DNA of 64,000 nt, from NCBI RefSeq assembly GCF_002379095.1, contig NZ_NBZV01000005.1, positions 79,655 to 143,654 on the forward strand, written 5' to 3'. The notes below the pieces were generated by a model. That model worked only from the letters and a program-made list of their open reading frames with translations, ran no database searches and was not told where the DNA came from. Shown piece after piece: positions 8,921 to 18,524 of the stretch. The position numbers and the translations under genes are program-made. The number at the start of each line of letters is the position of its first letter. Position 1 is the first letter of the stretch. This stretch comes from Polaromonas sp. AER18D-145. GTDB lineage: Bacteria > Pseudomonadota > Gammaproteobacteria > Burkholderiales > Burkholderiaceae_C.

Positions 8921-11900
8921 GCTGCCTCTCCCATTTGTTGCACGGCGAATGCTCGCTCGTCGTCGCGCGGCGTGTCCAGCCAGTCCACCTTGTCCATCTT
9001 GCGCACCACGACGAATTCGTCGCGGTTGGTGCCTATAGTTCCGTAGTAGTTGAAGCCGTAGGAAAGCTGCGCGTAGCCGCCAATCATGTGCGTCGGCTTG
9101 AGCACGATGCGCGTGACCGAGTTGTGGATGCCGCCGCGCTGGCCAGTGATCTCCGAACCCGGGGTGTTGACGATTTTTTCCTGCGCGTGGTACATCATCA
9201 CCATGCCGGGCTTGACGCGCTGGCTGACGACAGCCCGCGCGGCAATCGCGCCGTTGACGTTGTAGGCCTCGATCCAGTCGTTGTCTTCCACGCCGATGAG
9301 CTTGGCGTCATCTTCACTGAGCCAGATGATGGGCCCGCCCCGGCTCAGCGTCAGCATCAACAGGTTGTCGGTGTACGTCGAGTGGATGCCCCACTTCTGG
9401 TGCGGCGTGATGAAGTTCAGCAATATCTCGGTGTTGCCATTGGTACGAATACCGTGCACCCCGGCGGTGGCCTTCAGGTTCACCGGCGGCCGGTAGCTGG
9501 CCAGGCCCTCGCCGAAAGCCAGCATCCACGGGTGGTCCTGGTAGAACTGCTGGCGGCCCGTGAGGGTGCGCCATGGGATCAGTTCATGCACATTGGTGTA
9601 GCCGGCGTTGTACGACACGGTTTCCGATTCGATGCCGCTCCAGGTCGGCGAGCTGATGATCTTGCGCGGTTGCGCCTGGATGTCGCGGAAGCGGATTTTC
9701 TCGTCCTCGCGGTGCAGCGCCAGATGGGTGTGCTCACGGCCGGTCTGCTTACCCAGTGCCGCCCAGGCCTTGACCGCCACGTGGCCGTTGGTTTCGGGTG
9801 CGAGTTGCAGCACCATTTCGCAGGCGTCGATGTCGCTGTTGATGCGCGGCATGCCCTGGGTCACGCCGGGCTCGGTCACCAGGCCGTTGAGTTCGCCGAG
9901 CTGCCGCACTTCGGTTTCGGTGTTCCAGGCAATGCCCTTGCCGCCGTTGCCCACCTTGTTGAGCAGGGGGCCGACGGCCGTGAAACGTTTGTAGACGTTG
10001 GGATAGTCGCGTTCGACCACCTGCATCTGGGGCGCCGTCTTGCCGGGCACCAGTTCGCACTCGCCACGTTTCCAGTCCTTGACGTCAAACGGCTGGGCCA
10101 GCTCGCCCGGCGAGTCGTGCATCACCGGGGTGAGCACCATTTCCTTCTCGACACCAAGATGGCCTTCGCACAGCTCGCTGAATTTTTTCGCGAAGCCCTT
10201 GTAGATTTCCCAGTCGCTTTTCGATTGCCACACCGGGTCCACCGCGGTCGACAGCGGATGGATGAAGGGGTGCATGTCGCTGGTGTTGAGGTCGTTCTTT
10301 TCGTACCAGGTTGCGGTCGGCAGCACGATGTCGGAGTACAGGCAGGTCGTGCTCATGCGGAAGTCAAGCGTGACCAGCAGGTCCAGCTTGCCCTCGGGCG
10401 CCTTGTCGTGCCAGACCACTTCCTCGGGCTTGCCTTCTTCGGCGCCGAGGTCTTTGCCCTGAACACCGTTGTCTGTACCCAGCAGATGCTTGAGGAAGTA
10501 CTCATGGCCCTTGCCCGACGAACCGATGATGTTGGAGCGCCAGACAAACATGTTGCGCGGCCAGTTGTCGGGATGGTCCGGATCCTCACAGCTCATCTTG
10601 AGCGAGCCATCCTTGAGCGACTTGACGACATAGTCCTTGGCATCCAGGCCCGCGGCCTGCGCATCCTTGACCACCTGCATGGGGTTGGTCTGCAATTGCG
10701 GCGCGCTCGGCAACCAGCCCATGCGCTCGGCGCGCACGTTGTAGTCGATCATGCTGCCGCCGTAGAGCTTCTTGTCTGCGAGTGGAGACAGCACCTCGTC
10801 CACGCCAAGCTTCTCGTAACGCCACTGGTCGGTGTGCGCATAAAAGAAGCTGGTCGAATTCATCTGCCGGGGTGGGCGGATCCAGTCGAGCGCGAAGGCC
10901 AGCGGCGTCCAGCCGGTCTGCGGCCGCAGCTTTTCCTGGCCCACGTAGTGCGCCCAGCCGCCACCGCTCTTGCCGATGCATCCGCACATCATCAGCATGT
11001 TGATGACGCTGCGGTAATTCATGTCACTGTGGTACCAGTGGTTCATGCCGGCGCCGATGATGACCATGGACCGGCCCTCGGTCTTCTCGGCATTGTCGGC
11101 AAACTGGCGCGCAACGGCGATCACCTGGTCGCGCGGCACACCAGTGATCTGCTCCTGCCAGGCCGGGGTGTAGGGGGTGTTGTCGTCAAAGTCGGCGGCA
11201 GCCAGTTCACCGGGCAAGCCGCGGGGAATGCCGTACTGCGCGACCTGCAGGTCGAACACCGTCGCCACCAGGGCCGAGCGCTCCTCACCGGCCTTGCCGA
11301 GTGAAATGCGCTGCACCGGTACCGTACGCACCAGAACATCACCTTGCTCGTTGTTCTGGAAATGGTCATGGTGGATGCCGCCGAAGTACGGAAAGCCGAC
11401 CTTGGCGCTGTCGGCGCTGGGTGCCTCACCCTCCATCACCGACAGCTTGAGCGTGACCTCGTCACCCTGGCGCGCCTCCTTGGACTCCAGGTTCCACTGC
11501 CCGGCGTCGGCACGGCCATCCGGGCCCCAGCGAAAGCCGATGGCACCGTGCGGCAGCACGACCTTGCCCTGCGCGTCGAAGGCCACGGTTTTCCACTCGG
11601 GGTTGTTCGCCTGGCCCAGCTTGCCGTTGAAGTCGGATGCACGCACATAACGGTCCGGCACCAGGACGGTCTCGCCATTTTCCAGCTGGTGCTCCTTGAG
11701 CATCACCAGCATGGGCAGGTCGGTGTAGCGGCGTGCATAGTCGTCGAAATAGGCCGAACGCGGCTTGCCGTTGCCGCCGAAATAGAAGTCCTTCAGGATC
11801 ACATGCCCCATGGCCATGGCGACCGCAGCGTCGGTGCCCTGCTTGGGGTGCAGCCACAGGTCGGAGAGTTTGGCGACCTCGGAATAGTCGGGCGTGATCG

Positions 11901-12735
11901 CCACGGTCTTGGTGCCCTTGTAACGGACTTCGGTGAAGAAGTGCGCATCGGGGGTGCGCGTCTGCGGCACGTTGGAGCCCCAGGCAATGATGAAACCCGA
12001 GTTGTACCAGTCGGCCGACTCCGGCACGTCGGTCTGCTCACCCCAGACCTGCGGACTCGACGGAGGCAGGTCGCAATACCAGTCGTAAAAACTCATGCAC
12101 ACGCCGCCTATCAGCGACAGGTAGCGCGAACCGGAGGCGTAGCTGACCATGGACATCGCCGGGATCGGCGAGAAACCGATGATGCGGTCGGCGCCGTGCT
12201 TCTTGATCGTGTGGACATTGGAGGCCGCAATGATTTCGTTGACCTCGTCCCAGCTGGAACGCACAAAACCGCCGAGGCCGCGCACGCTCTGGTAGTCGCG
12301 CCGCTTGGCGTCGTCCTGCACCACGGCCGCCCAGGCCTCCACCGGCGGCAGCGTCAAGCGCGCTTCGCGCCAGTGCTTGAGCAGGCGCGCACGCACCATG
12401 GGGTACTTGACGCGGTTGGCGCTGTACAGGTACCAGCTGTAGCTGGCGCCGCGCGAGCAGCCGCGCGGCTCGTGGTTGGGCATGTCCCAGCGCGTGCGCG
12501 GGTAGTCGGTCTGCTGGGTTTCCCAGGTGACAATGCCGCCCTTGACATAAATCTTCCACGAGCATGATCCGGTGCAGTTCACGCCATGGGTGCTGCGCAC
12601 AATCTTGTCGTGTGCCCAGCGGTTGCGGTAGGCGTCTTCCCAGGTCCGGTCTTCGGCGGTGGTGACGCCGTGCTCCCCGGAGAACGACTCCCTGGGGTTG
12701 GAAAAGTGGCTCAGTCGATCAAGAAAATGACTCAT
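8917..12735 (-). CDS. narG: Respiratory nitrate reductase alpha subunit (molybdenum catalytic)
   Basis: Catalytic subunit reducing nitrate to nitrite on the cytoplasmic face, with bis-MGD cofactor and one [4Fe-4S] cluster (FS0). The N-terminal HGVNCTGSCSW plus the later CSRGASYSW cysteine supply the His/Cys ligands of FS0. SFYDWYCDLPPSSPQVWGEQ contains the aspartate that coordinates molybdenum in the E. coli enzyme. The 1272-residue length fits the membrane-bound NarG family. No Tat signal for export is expected or seen beyond the usual NarG leader-like start. It is 42 bases after narK2 and overlaps narH. Confidence 0.98.
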   Translation of the reverse strand: MSHFLDRLSHFSNPRESFSGEHGVTTAEDRTWEDAYRNRWAHDKIVRSTHGVNCTGSCSWKIYVKGGIVTWETQQTDYPRTRWDMPNHEPRGCSRGASYSWYLYSANRVKYPMVRARLLKHWREARLTLPPVEAWAAVVQDDAKRRDYQSVRGLGGFVRSSWDEVNEIIAASNVHTIKKHGADRIIGFSPIPAMSMVSYASGSRYLSLIGGVCMSFYDWYCDLPPSSPQVWGEQTDVPESADWYNSGFIIAWGSNVPQTRTPDAHFFTEVRYKGTKTVAITPDYSEVAKLSDLWLHPKQGTDAAVAMAMGHVILKDFYFGGNGKPRSAYFDDYARRYTDLPMLVMLKEHQLENGETVLVPDRYVRASDFNGKLGQANNPEWKTVAFDAQGKVVLPHGAIGFRWGPDGRADAGQWNLESKEARQGDEVTLKLSVMEGEAPSADSAKVGFPYFGGIHHDHFQNNEQGDVLVRTVPVQRISLGKAGEERSALVATVFDLQVAQYGIPRGLPGELAAADFDDNTPYTPAWQEQITGVPRDQVIAVARQFADNAEKTEGRSMVIIGAGMNHWYHSDMNYRSVINMLMMCGCIGKSGGGWAHYVGQEKLRPQTGWTPLAFALDWIRPPRQMNSTSFFYAHTDQWRYEKLGVDEVLSPLADKKLYGGSMIDYNVRAERMGWLPSAPQLQTNPMQVVKDAQAAGLDAKDYVVKSLKDGSLKMSCEDPDHPDNWPRNMFVWRSNIIGSSGKGHEYFLKHLLGTDNGVQGKDLGAEEGKPEEVVWHDKAPEGKLDLLVTLDFRMSTTCLYSDIVLPTATWYEKNDLNTSDMHPFIHPLSTAVDPVWQSKSDWEIYKGFAKKFSELCEGHLGVEKEMVLTPVMHDSPGELAQPFDVKDWKRGECELVPGKTAPQMQVVERDYPNVYKRFTAVGPLLNKVGNGGKGIAWNTETEVRQLGELNGLVTEPGVTQGMPRINSDIDACEMVLQLAPETNGHVAVKAWAALGKQTGREHTHLALHREDEKIRFRDIQAQPRKIISSPTWSGIESETVSYNAGYTNVHELIPWRTLTGRQQFYQDHPWMLAFGEGLASYRPPVNLKATAGVHGIRTNGNTEILLNFITPHQKWGIHSTYTDNLLMLTLSRGGPIIWLSEDDAKLIGVEDNDWIEAYNVNGAIAARAVVSQRVKPGMVMMYHAQEKIVNTPGSEITGQRGGIHNSVTRIVLKPTHMIGGYAQLSYGFNYYGTIGTNRDEFVVVRKMDKVDWLDTPRDDERAFAVQQMGEAA

Positions 12736-12777
12736 TTGATTCTCCGGTAAAGCGGTAAAAGCGGGCCCAGCGGTGGC

Positions 12778-14406
12778 TCAGGGGTTTTTGATTTCGGCGC
12801 CGCGGCGCAGGTAAAACCACCAGTTCAGCACCAGGCACAGGGCGTAGAAGATGGCAAAGCCGTACATGGCGTTTTCCGGCGTGCCGGCCTTGATCTGCGC
12901 ACCGATGACCACCGGGGCGATGAAGGCGCCGTAGGCGGCAATGGCCGAGGTCCAGCCCAGCACCGGGCCGGCCTGCTGGCGGTCGAAGATGACGCCAATC
13001 GTGCGGAAGGTGGAGCCGTTGCCGATGCCGCTGGCCGCAAACAGCAAGACGAACAGCACCATGAAGACCAGGAAGTACTGCTCGGGCGTGGCCGACTTGT
13101 AGGCCAGCAGCATGACGTAACCCACGGCCACGGAGGCCACCACCATGACGGCAGAGATGATCTGCGTCACGATGGAGCCGCCAACCTTGTCCGAGACCCA
13201 GCCGCCCACGGGCCGGATCAGCGCGCCGACAAAGGGGCCGATCCAGGCAAAGGTCAGCGCCGACGGTGCGTTCGGGTTCTTCAGCGTGTGCTGCATGACG
13301 CCGGCGGCGTCGGGCACATGGCTGATGCCGAAGATCACCGTGATCGCCAGCGGCAGGGCCATCGAAAAACCGATGAAGGAACCGAAGGTCACGATGTAGA
13401 GCAGGGTCAGCGACCAGGTGTGCTTGTTGCTGAAAATGGAGAACTGTTTGGCAATGGCTTCCTTCATCGGACCGAAGGCCGTCACCTTGAGCACCATCAG
13501 GGTGCTGACCACGATCAGCGGCATGGCGATCCACATGTTGAGCAGGCCCAGCCCGGTGGGCTTGGGCAGGTAGAGATAGAGCCCGACACCGGCCGGCACA
13601 AAGGACAGGGTGTAGAGCCAGATGATCTTCAAGAAGGCCGGGATCGTGCCGCCGATGGCGGGCGAGACGGTGGTCAGGTTGTTCATGCCGAAGAAGCAGA
13701 TGACCGACAGCGGCACCAGCGACAGCAGCCAGGCGAAGCCGGCGTTCTGGATCCAGGTGGGTGTTCCGGCCGTGATTTTTCCGAGGATCCAGCCGCTGTC
13801 CTTGACCAGCGTCATCGATTCGCCACCGAAACTGCCGAAGAGGCCGACGGTCATCACCAGAGGAATCACGACTTGCATGGCAGTGACGCCGAAGTTGCCC
13901 AGGCCTGCATTGAGGCCGAGCGCTGTGCCCTGCAGCCGCTTGGGAAAGAAGGTGCTGATGTTGGACATCGAACTGGCGAAGTTGCCGCCCCCCACGCCCG
14001 ACCACAGCGCCATCAGCTGGAAGGACCACAGTGGCCACTCGGGGTGTTGCAGCACGATGCCGGTGCCGATGGCCGGCGCCAGCAGCATGGACGTCGTCAG
14101 GAAGATGGTGTTGCGCCCGCCGGCCAGCCGGATCAGGAAGGAGGCCGGAATGCGCATGGTGGCGCCGGCCAGGCCCGCAATGGCCGTCAGCGTGAAGAGT
14201 TCGGCCTGGGTAAACGGGAAACCCAGGTTGAGCATCTGGACGGTGATGATGCCCCACATGCCCCAGACGGCAAAGCCGCACAGCAGGCTGGGCACGGAGA
14301 TCCAGAGGTTGCGGTAGGCAATGCGCTTGCCGGTGCTCTCCCAGAACTGCTCGTCCTCGGGACGCCAGTCGGTGATGTCAACGCTGGAACTGGTTTTGGT
14401 ATTCAT
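12778..14406 (-). CDS. narK2: NarK-family nitrate/nitrite transporter (second copy)
   Basis: Major-facilitator protein of 542 residues with about 12 membrane helices. NarK signatures are the glycine-rich helices ALWSGVGGGNFASSMSNIS and GLNAGLGNFGVTAMQVV, and the glycine-rich PVGGWVSDKVGG segment. It probably exchanges nitrate for nitrite or co-transports nitrate with protons; the exact mode cannot be assigned from sequence alone. It differs clearly from the narK1 product and is longer by about 120 residues. A 34-base gap separates it from narK1. Tandem narK1-narK2 before narGHJI is common in denitrifying proteobacteria. Confidence 0.9.
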   Translation of the reverse strand: MNTKTSSSVDITDWRPEDEQFWESTGKRIAYRNLWISVPSLLCGFAVWGMWGIITVQMLNLGFPFTQAELFTLTAIAGLAGATMRIPASFLIRLAGGRNTIFLTTSMLLAPAIGTGIVLQHPEWPLWSFQLMALWSGVGGGNFASSMSNISTFFPKRLQGTALGLNAGLGNFGVTAMQVVIPLVMTVGLFGSFGGESMTLVKDSGWILGKITAGTPTWIQNAGFAWLLSLVPLSVICFFGMNNLTTVSPAIGGTIPAFLKIIWLYTLSFVPAGVGLYLYLPKPTGLGLLNMWIAMPLIVVSTLMVLKVTAFGPMKEAIAKQFSIFSNKHTWSLTLLYIVTFGSFIGFSMALPLAITVIFGISHVPDAAGVMQHTLKNPNAPSALTFAWIGPFVGALIRPVGGWVSDKVGGSIVTQIISAVMVVASVAVGYVMLLAYKSATPEQYFLVFMVLFVLLFAASGIGNGSTFRTIGVIFDRQQAGPVLGWTSAIAAYGAFIAPVVIGAQIKAGTPENAMYGFAIFYALCLVLNWWFYLRRGAEIKNP

Positions 14407-14440
14407 GGTGCTTCCTCGAAAAAGGGGTCTGTTTCAGGTT

Positions 14441-15703
14441 TCATGCCTGTGCGCCGGACGCGTTCTTGCCCATGACTTCGGTGCGGCGCACCTCGGTCCA
14501 GTACATCCAGATCAGCGAGACCCAGACGACGCCGTACATGAACATGAAGGCGCTGGAGCGGATGCCGGTCAGGTCCATCAGGCCGCCGAAGATGATGGGC
14601 AGCACAAAACCGCCCAGGCCGCCGGCCAGCCCGACAATGCCGCTGATCGCGCCGATGTTGGCGCCGTAGTCGTCGCTGATGTATTTGAAGACGCTGGCCT
14701 TGCCGAAGGCCCAGGCGATGCCCAGGATGAACATCAGCGCGGTGAAGGTGTAGACGTTCAGGCCGATGTGGAAGGTCGCGGGCCCGTTGACCGTGAGAAT
14801 GGTGAAGTCGGTCTGCGGGTAGGACAGCAGGAACAGGCAGACCCAACTCACCCACATCACCCACCAAGTCACGCTGTGTGCGCCGTATTTGTCGGACAGG
14901 ATGCCGCCAAAGGCGCGCAGCACGCCACCGGGCAGCGAGAAACACGCCGCCAGCAGCGCTGCCACGCGAATGTCGAGGCCAAATTCGCCCACGTAGTACT
15001 GCACCATCCAGAGGGACAGGGCCACATAGCCGCCGAACACAATGCTGTAGTACTGGCAGTACTTGAGGACTTTCGGGTCCTTCAAGGCCTTGAGCTGGTC
15101 GCTGAACTTGACGTGGCTGGGCACCAGGTGCGACGGGTCGCTGTAGCTGAACAGCCAGAACAGCACCAGCGCAGCCAGCATGATGACCGCATACACCTGC
15201 GGCACCATGGCCCAGCCAAAGGCCACCAGCAACACCGGCGCCACAAACTTGTTGACGGCGGCACCCGAGTTGCCGGCGCCGTACACACCCATCGCCATGC
15301 CCTGACGATTTTTCGGGAACCAGCGCGCCACATAGGGCGTGCCCACCGAGAAGGAGCCACCGGCCAGGCCGACAAACAGGCCGATCACCAGGAAGTGCCA
15401 GTAGGCCGTGGCGTAACTCATGAGCCAGATCGCGGGCACGGTGATGGCCATCAGGATCGCCATGACGATGCGGCCGCCGTAGCGGTCGGTCCAGATGCCC
15501 AGCGGGACGCGGATCAGGGAGCCCGTCAGCACCGGCGTGGCCGCGAGCAGGCCGAACTCGGTGGCATTGAGGTTGAGCATCTTCTTGATCGGGATGCCGA
15601 TCACGCCGAACATCATCCAGACCATGAAGCAGACGGTGAACGCCAGCGTGCTGACAATCAGCACCGACCATGCTTTTCTTGAATTGCCCAGTTCAGAGGC
15701 CAT
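14441..15703 (-). CDS. narK1: NarK-family nitrate/nitrite transporter (first copy)
   Basis: Major-facilitator protein of 420 residues with 12 predicted helices. It has the NarK-type motif VGLAGGSFSVGTPYVARWFP and VYGAGNSGAAVNKF, and SGIVGLAGGLGGFVLP in the C-terminal half. The ATG at 15703 is chosen over 15814 because GGAG lies seven bases before it and the longer N-terminus is low-complexity. It is the first gene after the FNR-type box and probably opens the narK1K2GHJI transcript. In Paracoccus and Pseudomonas such pairs divide nitrate/proton symport and nitrate/nitrite exchange; NarK1-type proteins are usually assigned to proton symport. Confidence 0.9.
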   Translation of the reverse strand: MASELGNSRKAWSVLIVSTLAFTVCFMVWMMFGVIGIPIKKMLNLNATEFGLLAATPVLTGSLIRVPLGIWTDRYGGRIVMAILMAITVPAIWLMSYATAYWHFLVIGLFVGLAGGSFSVGTPYVARWFPKNRQGMAMGVYGAGNSGAAVNKFVAPVLLVAFGWAMVPQVYAVIMLAALVLFWLFSYSDPSHLVPSHVKFSDQLKALKDPKVLKYCQYYSIVFGGYVALSLWMVQYYVGEFGLDIRVAALLAACFSLPGGVLRAFGGILSDKYGAHSVTWWVMWVSWVCLFLLSYPQTDFTILTVNGPATFHIGLNVYTFTALMFILGIAWAFGKASVFKYISDDYGANIGAISGIVGLAGGLGGFVLPIIFGGLMDLTGIRSSAFMFMYGVVWVSLIWMYWTEVRRTEVMGKNASGAQA

Positions 15704-15853
15704 GTTGTTTCTCCAGACACATGGCATGACTGTCGGCCTTTTCCGCCCCCTTGAATATCCTCCTTTGGAACGTGGTGAAGAGGCCGGAAAAGCAATGGCG
15801 GCCCGCGCCGCCATCGTTCTGAAGAACTAGGGCCGGGTCAAGCTGCCCCGGGC

Positions 15854-15867
15854 TTGATCTTTGTCAA
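15854..15867. promoter_or_regulatory. FNR/Anr-type binding site upstream of narK1
   Basis: The sequence TTGATctttGTCAA matches the FNR consensus TTGAT-N4-ATCAA at nine of ten positions. It overlaps the narL stop codon and lies about 150 bases before the narK1 start. If it acts as a class II site (centre at -41.5) transcription would begin near 15819, with a weak -10 (CCTAGT, 15831-15826). This gives a 5' leader of about 115 bases. No NarL heptamer pair was recognised with confidence in the same gap. Confidence 0.6.
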
Positions 15868-16577
15868 CCGAGCTCCCGGCCAGCCGCGTATACAGCCGCT
15901 TGCACCCGCGAACTGAGCTGCAGCTTGCGCAGGATGTGCTGGACGTGAATCTTCACCGTCGTCTCCGCGATGTCGAGCTTGCGGGCAATCACCTTGTTGC
16001 TGTCGCCGCACGCGATCAGCGCCAGCACCTCGCGCTCGCGCGCCGACAGCAGCGCGATGGCCGAAGCCTCCTGCAGGCCCGGCACCGGGAGCTCCCCGTT
16101 ACGGCCGCCATTCACCGCAGCGACCTCGCCATTGGCGGTCGGCGGGGCCTTGGACCGAAAAGCAGCCACCAGCTTGGTCATCATTTCGGGGCTGACCACC
16201 GACTCCCCGTCCAGCACCTTGATGATGGATTCCGACAGGCGATCGAGTTCCACGGTTTTCAGCAGGTAGCCGTCGGCGCCGGCCTGCAGCGCGGCAGACA
16301 GGTCGTCCTCGTTCTCGCTCACCGTCAGCATCAGGATGCGGGTGCCGGGCGCCGCGTCCTTGAGCGTCGCGATGCCGTCCACGCCCAGCACACCAGGCAG
16401 GTGGTTGTCCAGCAGGATCAGGTCCGGCTTGCTGCGTTCCACGCAGCGCAACGCCTCGCCGATGTCGCCGGCCTCGCCCGCCACATGGAAACGTCCGTCC
16501 TGCGAGAGCAGCGCAACGAGACCGCGGCGAAACAGGGTGTGGTCGTCAACCACCAGCAGGGCAATGGGCATCGTCAT
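15864..16577 (-). CDS. narL: Nitrate/nitrite response regulator NarL
   Basis: Two-component regulator of 237 residues. The receiver domain (residues 1-125) has the acidic pair Asp11-Asp12 and phosphoacceptor Asp57 in LILLDNHLPG. A glycine- and alanine-rich linker follows, then a LuxR-type helix-turn-helix (ALLSAREREVLALIACGDSN ... VKIHVQHILRKL). It lies 9 bases after narX and 160 bases before narK1, so it is the expected activator of the nar genes in response to nitrate. A second in-frame ATG two codons later (16571) is an alternative start. Confidence 0.93.
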   Translation of the reverse strand: MTMPIALLVVDDHTLFRRGLVALLSQDGRFHVAGEAGDIGEALRCVERSKPDLILLDNHLPGVLGVDGIATLKDAAPGTRILMLTVSENEDDLSAALQAGADGYLLKTVELDRLSESIIKVLDGESVVSPEMMTKLVAAFRSKAPPTANGEVAAVNGGRNGELPVPGLQEASAIALLSAREREVLALIACGDSNKVIARKLDIAETTVKIHVQHILRKLQLSSRVQAAVYAAGRELG

Positions 16578-16586
16578 GTCTTGTCC

Positions 16587-18518
16587 TCAGTCGCCGCCCG
16601 CGCCAGCCACCAGGGCCGCGACGGCCGGGGTCTTGGCCGCGACGCCGCTACCGACCACCGGGTGCGGCGGCAGCGTCAGTGTCACGGTGGTTCCCTGGCC
16701 CGCCCTGGAAACGATCTCGACCTCGGCGCCTATGCGCCCGGCCCGCTCGCGCATGATGGTGAGGCCGACATGGGACTGTCCGGGGTGCTTGTCGGTGTCG
16801 AAGCCGGCGCCGTTGTCGCGCACCACAAAACGCCAGCGCGCGCCCTTGTTCACGTCGAGGCCGACCTGCGTGGCGCTGGCATGCTTTCGTATGTTGGACA
16901 GGGCTTCCTGGAGCACATGCAGCACCTGCACCTGCACGTCGGAAGGCAGGGGCAGGCCCTGCCCCTGCACCTGCAACTGGGCTGGCAAACCCGTCTGGCT
17001 CTGGAACTTCTGCAGGGTTTCCTGCAGGGCCTGCTCGATGTCATCGGTGTTGGTGCGCGTGCGGAAATGCACCAGCAACTCCCGGACATCGCTGATGCTT
17101 TCGCGCAGGCCGACGTCCAGCTCGTCCAGCGCACCCTGCACCTGGGGCGCCTGCTCCTTCTGCACGGCTGTCCGCAGCAGCTGCACCTGGATCTTGAGAA
17201 AGGCCAGGGATTGCGCAATCGAATCATGCAGGTTGCGCGCCAGCAACGCACGCTCCTCCGCCACCGCCGCCTCCCGGTCCAGGGCGTCGGCGCGCAAACC
17301 TTCCAGCGAACTGGCCAGGTGGCTGGCCAACGCATCCAGCAGTTCGATCTCATCGGCACTCAGCAGGACGGGCGTGCGAAAGAACAGGTTGAACTCGCCG
17401 AGCAGGCGCTGCTGCAGGCGTATCGGCACCGTGACGACGCTTTCGTAGCCGACCTTGGCGCAGTGGCGCACCGGCGCTTCGTCGTGGCTGAGGATGGGAA
17501 TCACGCGGGTGCGCGCGTCCGGCCGCAGGTTGCCGCAGGCGCAGGCGCCGGCCAGCAGGCTGCGCTCTTCCTCCACCAGCTCCTGCGGGAAACAGTCGGA
17601 AGCCAGCATCAGGTAGCGCTGGTTGGCATCATCGGACCAGCGGACAACGGCGGCGTCGGCCTTCATCACGGCGCGCACGCGCTGGGCAAAGCCGCGTGCC
17701 AGCTCGTCAATGCTGCCGGCCTGGGCCAGAAAGGCGCTGACCTTGTACAGCGCCTCCAGCCGCGCGCGTTGCGCCTCGATGCGCCGCGTCTTGGCCTCGA
17801 CCTTGGCTTCCAGCCCCTCATACAGCGACTGCAGGGTGATGGCCATATGGTTGAAACCGGCCGCCACCTGGCCGAACTCGTCCACGGTATCGACCTCGAT
17901 GCGTGTCCTGAAATCGCCGGACTCCAGCTTGCGCAAGCCCTGCCGGAGCTGTGCCAGGGGGTTGATCACATACATGTAGCCGGTGAAAAGCATGATGACT
18001 GCCCCGCCAATGGCCAGCGCCAGCATCAGGAACTGGAACAGGTTCAGGATGGCGGTCAGCCGGGACAGGTGCTGCTCGATCACCAGCACCAGCCGGTCAC
18101 TGGCGTCCACAAACGCGCCCCCGGCCTTCAGCAGCTCCTGCGCCGCCGGCGCCGGCTCGGCCAGCCATAGCGCCCGCTGGGTGCGCCACAGCGACTCGAC
18201 ATCATTGAAACGCGCCCGCACCTGATCGTCCCAGGGCACAAACAGCGGCCGGGAGGCGTCGCCCTCGCGCAGCAGGGCCAGGCTCTCGTCGAACCGGGCT
18301 ACCAGCGCCTGCAGTTCGGCGCGTTCCACGCCGGCCTGCACGGCGCTGGCCAGGCGCCAGGTCTGCATGCGCATGCGCCCGGCTTCGTTGACGGCCGCGG
18401 CGCCGCCTTCGATCTGCCAGGTCACCCACAGGGTCAGCCCGATGGAGACCAGGGCCACCACCAGCAGGCTGGCCCCGATGCGCATGAGCTTTTTGGAGAG
18501 CGAGGCGGTGTGCTGCAT
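16587..18518 (-). CDS. narX: Nitrate/nitrite sensor histidine kinase NarX
   Basis: Membrane sensor of 643 residues. TM1 spans about residues 13-35; the periplasmic part begins with a P-box-like NEAGRMRMQTWR (44-55) that binds nitrate in E. coli NarX. TM2 is about 158-184, followed by HAMP (185-237) and a GAF-like region with a cysteine cluster (Cys309, Cys326, Cys328, Cys353). The kinase core is HisKA_3 type with His431 in NLHDSIAQSL, the N-box EALSNIRKHASAT and G-box VRDNGAGFD. Together with NarL it should control the downstream nar cluster. No clear Shine-Dalgarno site precedes the start, which lies seven bases from an inverted-repeat element. Confidence 0.92.
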   Translation of the reverse strand: MQHTASLSKKLMRIGASLLVVALVSIGLTLWVTWQIEGGAAAVNEAGRMRMQTWRLASAVQAGVERAELQALVARFDESLALLREGDASRPLFVPWDDQVRARFNDVESLWRTQRALWLAEPAPAAQELLKAGGAFVDASDRLVLVIEQHLSRLTAILNLFQFLMLALAIGGAVIMLFTGYMYVINPLAQLRQGLRKLESGDFRTRIEVDTVDEFGQVAAGFNHMAITLQSLYEGLEAKVEAKTRRIEAQRARLEALYKVSAFLAQAGSIDELARGFAQRVRAVMKADAAVVRWSDDANQRYLMLASDCFPQELVEEERSLLAGACACGNLRPDARTRVIPILSHDEAPVRHCAKVGYESVVTVPIRLQQRLLGEFNLFFRTPVLLSADEIELLDALASHLASSLEGLRADALDREAAVAEERALLARNLHDSIAQSLAFLKIQVQLLRTAVQKEQAPQVQGALDELDVGLRESISDVRELLVHFRTRTNTDDIEQALQETLQKFQSQTGLPAQLQVQGQGLPLPSDVQVQVLHVLQEALSNIRKHASATQVGLDVNKGARWRFVVRDNGAGFDTDKHPGQSHVGLTIMRERAGRIGAEVEIVSRAGQGTTVTLTLPPHPVVGSGVAAKTPAVAALVAGAGGD

Positions 18519-18524
18519 GCGCTA

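Noticed and set aside
8935..11304. A 789-residue open frame on the plus strand opposite narG
   Set aside because: It mirrors the codon pattern of narG, has no recognisable domain, and narG is certain. Long antisense frames are expected in high-GC genes.
15861..18170. A 769-residue open frame on the plus strand opposite narL and narX
   Set aside because: It spans two well-supported minus-strand genes and their junction and has no family features.
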